A stretch of 8,331 nucleotides of DNA, from the NCBI GenBank assembly GCA_038222915.1, contig JBBRHH010000259.1, forward strand, positions 1-8,331, given 5' to 3'. The DNA is from JBBRHH01 sp038222915 (GTDB taxonomy: Bacteria; Planctomycetota; Phycisphaerae; Tepidisphaerales; Tepidisphaeraceae). The notes below the pieces were generated by a model. The model saw nothing but the letters and a program-made list of their open reading frames with translations. It had not been told where the DNA came from and did not search any database. Below, one piece after another: positions 1 to 6,075 of the stretch (the first letter of the stretch is position 1; each line of letters starts with the position of its first letter). Position numbers and translations under genes: made by a program.

Positions 1-459
1 CTGGTGACATTTCTGCTGGCCATCCCAAGTTTCTTTGTGTTGAATTCACTGCTGGGGGTGCGGGCGGATTTTGGGGAGTCGTTGCGGGCGCTGATGGCGA
101 CGCAGGCGGGGCTGACGGTGGTGCTGGTGGCGCTTGCGCCGTTTACTCTCTTTTGGTACACGTCATGCGATAATTATCAGGCGGCGATTTTGTTCAATGC
201 GGCCGCGTTTGGGGTGGCGAGCCTTGCGGCGCAGCTGTTATTGCGACGCCATTACAGGCCATTGATCGAGCGGAATCCGGTACACCGTTGGCTGATGCGG
301 TTGTGGCTGGTGATTTATGCGTTTGTGGGGATACAGATGGGGTGGACGCTAAGGCCGTTTATTGGGGACCCGGGGCAGCCGCCGACGTTTTTGCGGCGGG
401 ATGCGCTGGGAAGTGCTTATGAGGCCGTGGGACGGATGATTGTCAATCTGGTGCGATGA
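1..459 (+). CDS. Multi-pass membrane protein, C-terminal part (5' end outside window)
   Basis: The frame is open from the first base to the TGA at 457-459, so about 152 codons of a longer gene are seen. A GTG at 4-6 exists but lies inside a hydrophobic helix and has no Shine-Dalgarno in view, so I treat the gene as 5'-truncated. Four hydrophobic segments can be seen, roughly at residues 2-20, 32-54, 59-80 and 98-118. They are followed by the motif WTLRPFIGDP and a short amphipathic tail ending in IVNLVR. The pattern of a 'TS' after the second helix and G(V/I)QMGW-LRPFIG after the last matches, from memory, a planctomycete membrane family that automatic pipelines sometimes label 'actin-binding WH2 domain protein'. 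I regard that label as unsupported, and no catalytic motif is visible. Function is unknown; inner-membrane location is inferred. A decayed copy of its 3' end lies at 4673-4741. Confidence 0.75.
   Translation: MVTFLLAIPSFFVLNSLLGVRADFGESLRALMATQAGLTVVLVALAPFTLFWYTSCDNYQAAILFNAAAFGVASLAAQLLLRRHYRPLIERNPVHRWLMRLWLVIYAFVGIQMGWTLRPFIGDPGQPPTFLRRDALGSAYEAVGRMIVNLVR
393..459 (+). repeat. Direct repeat, copy 1 (3' end of the membrane-protein gene)
   Basis: These 67 bases encode the last 21 residues plus stop of the membrane protein. They align to 4673-4741 with about 54 of 67 bases identical and one 2-base insertion in the second copy (counted by eye). Both copies are on the + strand, 4,280 bases apart. 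This copy is the intact coding one. Confidence 0.8.
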
Positions 460-550
460 GGGCCAGGCAAGGTGACGGGTGCACGGGGTTGAAGGAGAAG
501 GGACGGTCGGCCCGGTCGTCGGGTGCAGCCCTCTTTGGAGTAGCGTGTGC

Positions 551-1870
551 TTATGGCGAGCCCAGGCACAGGAGTTTGTCGCTGGTGCGGATGTAGATGC
601 ATCCTTCGGCGATCGCGGGTGTGGCCTGGACGTCTGCGTTCAGCCGGACCGTGTCCAGTTTCTTGCCGGCGGTTGAGACGACGAACAACGTGCCGTTGCG
701 GCTGATGGCGTAGATGCGGTCTTTGGCCACGACGGGCGAGGCCCAGAAGTCGCCGTCGAGGTCCAGGTCCCACACTTGCTTGCCGTTGGCGGTATCGACG
801 CATGTCAGGCCGCCGTCGGCCGCCAAATAGCAACGTCCGTTGCCGCCCGCTGGGCTGGAGACCCTGGGGAGGGGGACTTCGGAGGCCCACAACCGGCCGG
901 ACTTGCTTTGATCATCCTTTGCGCCGGCCTTGAAGGCGCTTAAGCCGTCGGCGGCCGCGAGTACGATCACTCCATCGGCGCACGGCATTGGCGAAGTGGA
1001 CAATTCGGAGTCGGACGAACCTTTCGCATGCCAGCGCTCGTCGCCGGTGCGCGGATCGTAAGCAATAATCAGGGGCGGCGCGGTGGTGACAATCACATCC
1101 CCGCCGGGGCCGCGAAGGATCGCCGGCGTGGTCCAGGACGAGCTGACCGCACGTTCTTTTCGCCAGACCTGCGTGCCATCTTTGGCCCGCACCGCCACCA
1201 CGAATGACCCGTTGTCGCTGGGTTCCGAACCGCAATCGACGACCTGAATCAGAAGATCGTCCCACAGAACGGGGCTCGCAGCCAAGCCGTAGCTGTTCTT
1301 CGGACCGCCATCAATGATTTGCCGCGCCCAGATCTTTCTGCCTTCGGAATCAACACAGGCCAGCATGCCGTTGGCGAAGAAGGCGTAGACGAAATGGCCA
1401 TCGGTGACGGGGGTGGGTACGGCGCAGCCGGTCGCTTTTGCATTCTCGTCTTTTTTGTCCGGATCGATGGCCGATGTGGGAGCGGGCAGCTTGCAGTTCC
1501 ACCGCAGTTTCCCGGTGGTGCGATCGAGTGCCATGACAGAGGTATTGTCGCCCGTGAGATAGATGCGATCGGCCCAGAGAATGGGTGAGCTGCGGCCGCG
1601 ATCGGGCAAGACGGTACTGAAGCGCGTGTGCTTCGCGAGATCGAACCTGGCTGGCGGATCCGCATCATCGGCAGCGCGCCCATCGCCTGATGGGCCGCGG
1701 AACTGAGGCCAGTTTTTCGCCCATCCGGGAACGGCCGGCGCCACTGCCTCGGTGGGATGCGTTGCGGGGGCAGGAAGTGTTTGAGCGCCACCATGGTTTG
1801 CGAGAAGGAGTGCCACCGCGGCGTATACGACCGGCAGGAGGCGGCTCAGGTGTGCGATTCGGGTCCACAT
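551..1870 (-). CDS. Exported PQQ-like beta-propeller repeat protein (439 aa)
   Basis: The ATG at 1870 is preceded by GAGGAG seven bases upstream, which fixes the start. Longer in-frame readings run back into the preceding gene and were discarded. Residues 1-30 form a signal peptide: Arg at 4 and 10, a hydrophobic core around 11-24, and probable cleavage after GGA at 27-29. The mature part begins with a Pro/Ala-rich linker and then WPQFRGPSGD (54-63). About seven propeller blades follow, each with a variant of 'SPxxxxxxxYxxxxxGxxxAxDxxTGxxxW', for example SVMALDRTTGKLRW, LIIAYDPRTGDERW and LTCVDTANGKQVW. The last blade closes with LLCLGSP. It contains no CxxCH haem site and no adjacent Cys-Cys pair as in many quinoprotein alcohol dehydrogenases, so a real PQQ enzyme is unlikely; a surface or periplasmic scaffold or binding role is inferred. 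It is the second gene of an operon with 1882-4539 and shares its WPxxxGPxGD motif, suggesting ancient duplication. The substrate is unknown. Confidence 0.87.
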   Translation of the reverse strand: MWTRIAHLSRLLPVVYAAVALLLANHGGAQTLPAPATHPTEAVAPAVPGWAKNWPQFRGPSGDGRAADDADPPARFDLAKHTRFSTVLPDRGRSSPILWADRIYLTGDNTSVMALDRTTGKLRWNCKLPAPTSAIDPDKKDENAKATGCAVPTPVTDGHFVYAFFANGMLACVDSEGRKIWARQIIDGGPKNSYGLAASPVLWDDLLIQVVDCGSEPSDNGSFVVAVRAKDGTQVWRKERAVSSSWTTPAILRGPGGDVIVTTAPPLIIAYDPRTGDERWHAKGSSDSELSTSPMPCADGVIVLAAADGLSAFKAGAKDDQSKSGRLWASEVPLPRVSSPAGGNGRCYLAADGGLTCVDTANGKQVWDLDLDGDFWASPVVAKDRIYAISRNGTLFVVSTAGKKLDTVRLNADVQATPAIAEGCIYIRTSDKLLCLGSP

Positions 1871-1877
1871 CGCGCAT

Positions 1878-1884
1878 CTCCTCA
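1878..1884 (-). promoter_or_regulatory. Shine-Dalgarno overlapping the upstream stop codon
   Basis: On the minus strand the TGA stop of the large propeller gene (1884-1882) runs directly into GGAG (1881-1878), giving TGAGGAG. The ATG of the next gene follows after a 7-base spacer. The two genes are 11 bases apart, so they are very probably co-transcribed and translationally coupled. Another ATG at 1877-1875 is out of frame and too close to the Shine-Dalgarno. Confidence 0.8.
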
Positions 1885-4539
1885 GGGGGGCGTCAGGTCG
1901 TAGCAGGTCAGGCGGTTGCTGTAATGGATGTACAGCTTGCCGCGCGCGACGGCCGGCGGTGCCCAACACGGAGCGTAATCGAGATCGCCGTTGGAATGGT
2001 CCTTGTCGGATTCGTTTAATTTGGCCGCCTGACGGTTGATCCATGGGTCGCGCGTGACGAAGGCCTTGATTTCCGTGCGTTTGGTGAACTTCGCGGGCGT
2101 CGGATCCACCAGCAGCAGATCGCCGGCGTAGGTGAGACAGAGCAGGCAATCATCGACAACGATCAGGGTGCCGTTTCCGATGCCCGCCATCCATTGGACG
2201 ATTCCCGTCTTGAACTCGGTGCAGACCAGCGAGCCCTGCGGCGCGTTGGCATAACCAGACCCATTGCCGACAAAATGGTACATGTAGCCGTCGATCAAAA
2301 CCGCGTCACTGATCGCGGTGCCGGAGCTGGTGGCTATTCTGGTTTTTGCGCCGGTGAAACGCGTCCACAACTCTTTAGCGGAGTCGCCCTCGACTTGAAC
2401 AGTCGGGCAATCGGACCAGCCGGAATAAATGATATTTCCATCCACCAGAGGGGTCTGGATCGGGCCGCCTTCGGGGTTCTTTTCTTCCATACTGCGCGTC
2501 TGGAAGGTCCAGAGGGCGGCTCCGGTGCGGGGGTCGAGGCCGAAAAGCGACTTGGCTTCGAGATGGAGGATCTGATCGCGCCCGTTGATCTTCGCGAGAA
2601 TGGGAGATGAGTTGGAATGGCACCTTTGGCCGTACGTCCAGGCCACAGCGCCGGTCTCTTTGTGAAGAGCGATGGTGGGGAATCCGTGCCAATAGTTGCT
2701 TCCGCCGGCGTAGATGACCAGATCGTCGTAAACGAGCGGGCTGCTGGTAAACATCCCGCCGCCGAGGCTTTTCTTCCAGAGGATTTTTCCGTCGGCCATT
2801 GAGATCGCCGCCGCGATGCCCTGCAGGTCGGAGACGAAGACTCTGTCGCCATCAATCGAGGCCATCGCGTGCGAACCGGATCCCCAATCAAAATGACCTG
2901 CTTCGCCGCCCTCGATTTCGGCGACCCAGAGCGGCGCACCGCCTCGGTCGGCGTCGAAGCAGAAAAACTGATCGAGGAAGCCGTGTCGGCCGCTGACGAC
3001 GAGCCGGTTTCCCTGGATGGCCGGCATCGACCAGGTGTGAGCGCCGGGGCTCAGCCCACGCACCTCCCAAACCTTTTTCAGGCCGTTGGTCCAGTCTTTG
3101 AGGATCGGGCGCATGGGGCTCTTCAAGTCACCGGTGGGGCCGTGCCAGTGGGGCCAGTCGGCTGCGGCGGCTGGTCCTGATGCGACCTTGTCGGCGGTGA
3201 GGACCGGCACAATCGCCGGCCCACGGGGTTCGCGCGCCTTGCCGACGCTGGCAACCCACATGCCGTGTGTCTCTAAGCCAACGCTGTTCGCACCGTGACC
3301 GAACGGCCTGCCGCTAGCGCCATACAAGAATCCTTTTTCGGCATCGAGCCAAAGGCTGCGGGTTTCAAGCCGCCGCGTGTCCCACTCCGGAAACTCGGCG
3401 ATCGGGCCAATGCGGCCTGTGTTCACGTTTCGCTCAAACGAGCGCAGCACACTTCCTGAGGCCGTGCTGACGAAGCCGGTTGCGCCGTCGGGACTGAACA
3501 CGAGGCGGAGCTGACGGGAGTTGGCCAACTTCAGGTCCGGGCGGGTCGAATCGTTTCCGCAGCCCGAATCGTCCAACTTCAACGCGCCCGTTGCGGGGTC
3601 GCGTTTCAAGACGGCGAGATAGGAGTTGGTTGTGCTTATGTCGGCTTTGTCCACTTCGTCGCCGGCACCATTCCAGTCGCCGGCATACAACCATTGGCCG
3701 TCGGGGGTCATGGACATGGAGAATTCCGTGGTGGTGTTCGGAACTGCCCACTTCGGGTCGAGTTTGACTACGTGCTTGAGCTCCATCGCGCCGTCGGGCC
3801 TACATTCGACGCAGGCAATGGCCGGAGCCGGCTTGTGGGTCATGGTGTACAGCCATTTGCCGTCCGGCGTGGCAAGCGCATACTCGCCGATCGCTTTGTC
3901 CGCGAGCTGGCCGGCCGGGACGGGCTTGCCGTCGGCATCGATCGTGAAACTCAGGATGGCGCGGTCGGTCGTGACGTAAATGATTTTTGACTCGATGCCG
4001 GCAACGATGATTCTGCCCCAGAAGGTGGACTCGGAATGTCCGGGACGATCGTTCCAGGTGAGCTTCTCGGTGATCCCCTTTTGCTCGGGCTTTCCTGTCT
4101 TGTTGTCGATGTCAAACCAGACGATCTTGTTGTCGATCGCATTGTTGGCCCAGTGTGTCAGGAGAATATAGAGGCGGCCGCCGACCGTGCAGGATGCGGT
4201 GCTGTTGTAGTCTTGATCCGCAGCAGGGACGGTGCCCACGCACTCGACCAGGCCGCTTGACGCATCTCGCTTGAAATAGTGAATCGAGGGTTTCCGGGAG
4301 GGACCGACCGCGTAGAAAAAATCGCCGATCGAGAAGAGCTGAGAAGGATCAAAGCTCGCGGGCACTCCTGCTTTTCCAGCGACGAGGACCTGGACGATCT
4401 GGGCGTTGGGCGTCGCCTCCGGCGCGGACGGCGGATCGGCAGCGGGGGCATTGGCGGAAAAGAAACCCAGAGCCAGCGCGATGGTCGGCCAACAATGATC
4501 CCAGCGTCGGGTTTGGTTGCCCGCGAGTGATTTATTCAC
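1882..4539 (-). CDS. Exported double-propeller protein: lactonase-like domain fused to PQQ-like domain (885 aa)
   Basis: I chose the GTG at 4539 because AAGGA sits six bases upstream and a signal peptide then follows immediately: Arg-rich start, core WPTIALALGFF, likely cleavage near ANA-PAA at about residue 31. A TTG at 4596 would add 19 residues without a ribosome site. Residues about 40-440 look like a lactonase / 6-phosphogluconolactonase-type seven-bladed propeller, with repeated 'PDG' turns such as ATPDGKWLY, MTPDGQWLYAGDW and FSPDGATGF. A linker follows, then WPHWHGPTGD at about 462-471 opens a second, PQQ-like propeller (to 885). Its blades end in forms like GKILWKK, GAVAWTYG and GAALWTF, and the last blade is KLYIHYSNRLTCYDL. 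No CxxCH and no adjacent Cys pair is present. An extracytoplasmic location is inferred. Catalysis as a lactonase is possible but untested; equally it may be a non-enzymatic binding protein. It is the first gene of the operon, and its propeller 2 is related to the protein encoded next. Confidence 0.87.
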   Translation of the reverse strand: MNKSLAGNQTRRWDHCWPTIALALGFFSANAPAADPPSAPEATPNAQIVQVLVAGKAGVPASFDPSQLFSIGDFFYAVGPSRKPSIHYFKRDASSGLVECVGTVPAADQDYNSTASCTVGGRLYILLTHWANNAIDNKIVWFDIDNKTGKPEQKGITEKLTWNDRPGHSESTFWGRIIVAGIESKIIYVTTDRAILSFTIDADGKPVPAGQLADKAIGEYALATPDGKWLYTMTHKPAPAIACVECRPDGAMELKHVVKLDPKWAVPNTTTEFSMSMTPDGQWLYAGDWNGAGDEVDKADISTTNSYLAVLKRDPATGALKLDDSGCGNDSTRPDLKLANSRQLRLVFSPDGATGFVSTASGSVLRSFERNVNTGRIGPIAEFPEWDTRRLETRSLWLDAEKGFLYGASGRPFGHGANSVGLETHGMWVASVGKAREPRGPAIVPVLTADKVASGPAAAADWPHWHGPTGDLKSPMRPILKDWTNGLKKVWEVRGLSPGAHTWSMPAIQGNRLVVSGRHGFLDQFFCFDADRGGAPLWVAEIEGGEAGHFDWGSGSHAMASIDGDRVFVSDLQGIAAAISMADGKILWKKSLGGGMFTSSPLVYDDLVIYAGGSNYWHGFPTIALHKETGAVAWTYGQRCHSNSSPILAKINGRDQILHLEAKSLFGLDPRTGAALWTFQTRSMEEKNPEGGPIQTPLVDGNIIYSGWSDCPTVQVEGDSAKELWTRFTGAKTRIATSSGTAISDAVLIDGYMYHFVGNGSGYANAPQGSLVCTEFKTGIVQWMAGIGNGTLIVVDDCLLCLTYAGDLLLVDPTPAKFTKRTEIKAFVTRDPWINRQAAKLNESDKDHSNGDLDYAPCWAPPAVARGKLYIHYSNRLTCYDLTPP

Positions 4540-4545
4540 GAATGA

Positions 4546-4550
4546 TCCTT
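4546..4550 (-). promoter_or_regulatory. Shine-Dalgarno that sets the GTG start of the double-propeller gene
   Basis: Minus-strand AAGGA (4550-4546) lies six bases before the GTG at 4539-4537. No comparable purine stretch precedes the upstream in-frame TTG at 4596, so the shorter reading is preferred. Confidence 0.7.
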
Positions 4551-4602
4551 CCCGTTCGGAACTTTCCTGCTGACGTGTTACACAATGATTTAGCAAGCAA
4601 TT

Positions 4603-4741
4603 GCGCAGCTGTTGCTGATCATATTTTTCGGCCTGGCATATGGGGTGGCGATGTGGACATTCAGGGGGGTGAGCGACGGTATGCGCTGGGGAATGCTCAT
4701 GAGGCTGTGGGGGGCGGATAATCGTGAATTTGGTTCGATAA
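4603..4741 (+). pseudogene. Relic of a second copy of the membrane-protein gene, 3' end only
   Basis: The strong part is 4673-4741. Read in one frame it gives ERRYALGNAHEAVG, against LRRDALGSAYEAVG in the gene ending at 459. After a 2-base gain in a run of six G (4709-4714) the next frame gives RIIVNLVR followed by TAA, against RMIVNLVR and TGA. Outside the frameshift 17 of 21 residues match, in register with the stop. Upstream (about 4603-4668), in a third frame, a hydrophobic helix ending in MWTFRG resembles the last helix of the intact protein (GWTLRP) but only weakly. The roughly 12 residues between them (PFIGDPGQPPTF) are missing, next to another run of six G (4664-4669). The three-frame reading, the deletion and the absence of the N-terminal part make it non-functional. 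It lies in the 5' region of the propeller operon. Confidence 0.78.
4673..4741 (+). repeat. Direct repeat, copy 2 (decayed)
   Basis: This is the 69-base partner of 393-459: same orientation, about 81% identity by eye, with two extra G bases. It starts at GCGACGG and ends at the TAA. Similarity stops after the stop codon in both copies. Confidence 0.8.
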
Positions 4742-4774
4742 ATCTGCGATCAAGTCAAGTGCTCCCCTTAATTA

Positions 4775-4802
4775 TTGGACATAGACGCATTTTTGTGATA
4801 AG
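4775..4802 (+). promoter_or_regulatory. Possible sigma70-type promoter of the HAF-repeat gene
   Basis: TTGGAC (4775-4780) and GATAAG (4797-4802) are 16 bases apart in the AT-richest part of the region. Both are imperfect matches to TTGACA and TATAAT. Position, base composition and orientation fit a promoter for the gene at 4923, with a leader of roughly 110 bases. Planctomycete promoters are poorly conserved, so this is only a candidate. Confidence 0.3.
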
Positions 4803-4911
4803 TTATGGTTGCTGAGTTACATGCGCCATTGCAGTCATCTTCCATGTATTGCAACCGCGTGCCTTCGTCACTTCCGTCTCTTTAATGCCCCTTCCACTTC
4901 AACATTTCACC

Positions 4912-4916
4912 GGAGG
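4912..4916 (+). promoter_or_regulatory. Shine-Dalgarno of the HAF-repeat gene
   Basis: GGAGG lies six bases before the ATG at 4923. This rules against the in-frame TTG at 4809, which would add 38 residues with no ribosome site and would displace the N-terminal export tag from the protein's start. Confidence 0.8.
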
Positions 4917-4922
4917 CCGCTC

Positions 4923-6074
4923 ATGGTTCAACATGCTTCAAAGGCGATTGTCTGCGCGAACCGACCAGTCATCGAATCGCTTGAGACGCGTCGGCTTTTG
5001 ACGACGTACACGATCAGCGACCTGGGGCTCGACAGCGGCACCTCGTTTGGGGTCAACGCCGAGACGAATACGGGTATCGACGTGAACGCCCATGGCGCGG
5101 TTTCAGGGACGGGCGGGTCGCAGGCTGACAGCGGCCTGGGAAACGCTACGGAGCTTCTTCCGGTGGTCGGGGCGCCCGGATTTCAGGCGCCACTGCGTGT
5201 TGGCACGCTGGGGTTGAACTTCGCCAAAGGGATTAACGACAAGGGGGACCTTGTGGGGCAGTCCGACGACTCCAGCTTTACGCCGCACGCGTTTGTCGCC
5301 TTGCTTGGCGCGGGTAATACATTTACGTCGACCAGCATCGGCACGCTTCCCAAGATGAAGGGATCGATCGCATTTGCGATCAACAACAAGCGGCAGGTTG
5401 TGGGTTTGAGCGGGACGCTCAAGGCCGGGCAGACCGCGTTTGTCTGGCAGAAAAACGCGGCCGGGAAGGGTGTTATGACGGCACTCCCCAAGCTCTCGTC
5501 GCATACATTCGGCGGCATTAAGCCTGTCAGCACGGCCGTGGCGATCAACGACGCGGGAGTGATCGTTGGGCAATGTTCCGATGCGAACCTATACAACCGC
5601 GCGGTGATGTGGACCAAAAAGGGAACCAAGTGGTCGGTTACGAACATTGGTCCACCGGCGGGGATTTACGGCAGCAATGCGTACTCGATCAACGCCAAGG
5701 GCTTTATCACGGGCGACTACATCGGCAAGGATTTCAAGACGCACGCGTTTGTGCGGGGCGCGTTCACGCCCGGAAAAATCACCTTCAAAGAAATCAAACC
5801 GCTGGCGGGTAACGTCCTGCTGCTTCCGAATTCGATCAATTCGAAGAATCAGATTGTGGGGAAGGTGGAAACGGCCGGCGCCGATCCGACGGCGGTGCTC
5901 TGCACGATCACCGGGGCCAAGGTGACGGTGACGAATCTCAACTCACTGCTGCCCGCGGGTTCTGGCTGGATTCTGGATGAGGCAATGTCGATCAATGCCA
6001 AGGGGCAGATTGTCGGGCTGGGAAGACACAACTCGACTGAGGATTTCGGGTTTATTTTGTCGCCGGTCGTTTAG
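4923..6074 (+). CDS. Exported HAF-repeat protein with planctomycete LE(x)RRLL N-terminus (383 aa)
   Basis: The start is the ATG with GGAGG six bases upstream. The N-terminus lacks a classical hydrophobic signal peptide. Instead it has IESLETRRLL at residues 17-26, the planctomycete form of the 'LEPRRLL' tag found at the start of many of their extracellular proteins. The rest consists of seven HAF-type repeats whose core is (A/S)IN-(x)-(K/A)G-(x)-(I/V)VG. The cores are near residues 51-62, 103-112, 152-161, 207-216, 255-264, 304-313 and 356-365, spaced 48-55 residues apart. Several are followed by the namesake 'HAF' (122-124, 275-277) or related 'AFVW' and 'AVMW'. Seven evenly spaced units suggest one closed seven-bladed propeller; this is an inference. 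The protein ends eight residues after the last blade's GFIL, with no dockerin, anchor or sorting domain in view. Family function is unknown. It is transcribed alone and converges on ricT. Confidence 0.87.
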   Translation: MVQHASKAIVCANRPVIESLETRRLLTTYTISDLGLDSGTSFGVNAETNTGIDVNAHGAVSGTGGSQADSGLGNATELLPVVGAPGFQAPLRVGTLGLNFAKGINDKGDLVGQSDDSSFTPHAFVALLGAGNTFTSTSIGTLPKMKGSIAFAINNKRQVVGLSGTLKAGQTAFVWQKNAAGKGVMTALPKLSSHTFGGIKPVSTAVAINDAGVIVGQCSDANLYNRAVMWTKKGTKWSVTNIGPPAGIYGSNAYSINAKGFITGDYIGKDFKTHAFVRGAFTPGKITFKEIKPLAGNVLLLPNSINSKNQIVGKVETAGADPTAVLCTITGAKVTVTNLNSLLPAGSGWILDEAMSINAKGQIVGLGRHNSTEDFGFILSPVV

Positions 6075-6075
6075 C

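Larger units (their letters stand above)
4540..4922. other. Divergent intergenic region (383 bases)
   Basis: This stretch separates the minus-strand propeller operon from the plus-strand HAF-repeat gene, so it should hold two outward-facing promoters. It contains the decayed membrane-protein copy (about 4603-4741), a clearly AT-richer stretch (about 4720-4810), and then a 5' leader of about 110 bases in front of the HAF gene with no recognised structure. I could not identify a convincing minus-strand promoter by eye. No RNA gene is recognisable. Confidence 0.6.

Noticed and set aside
524..538. Small hairpin GGGT-GCA-GCCC followed by TCTTT, as a terminator for the first gene
   Set aside because: The stem is only four pairs including a wobble pair, and the T-run is broken; this is not above chance in GC-rich DNA.
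1249..1794. Out-of-frame minus-strand open frame of 181 codons inside the distal propeller gene
   Set aside because: It is a shadow of the real frame, rich in Pro/Arg/Ser, with no recognisable domain. The true frame has clear propeller repeats.
4540..4596. 19-residue extension of the double-propeller protein to a TTG
   Set aside because: There is no ribosome site before it, and the signal peptide fits directly after the GTG at 4539, which has AAGGA six bases upstream.
4592..4616. AGCAA...TTGCT imperfect inverted repeat containing GCAATTGC, as an operator
   Set aside because: The five-base arms are too short to be meaningful without comparative data.
4809..4922. 38-residue N-terminal extension of the HAF-repeat protein
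   Set aside because: The TTG start lacks a Shine-Dalgarno, whereas the ATG at 4923 has GGAGG at the right distance. The extension would move the LETRRLL tag away from the N-terminus.
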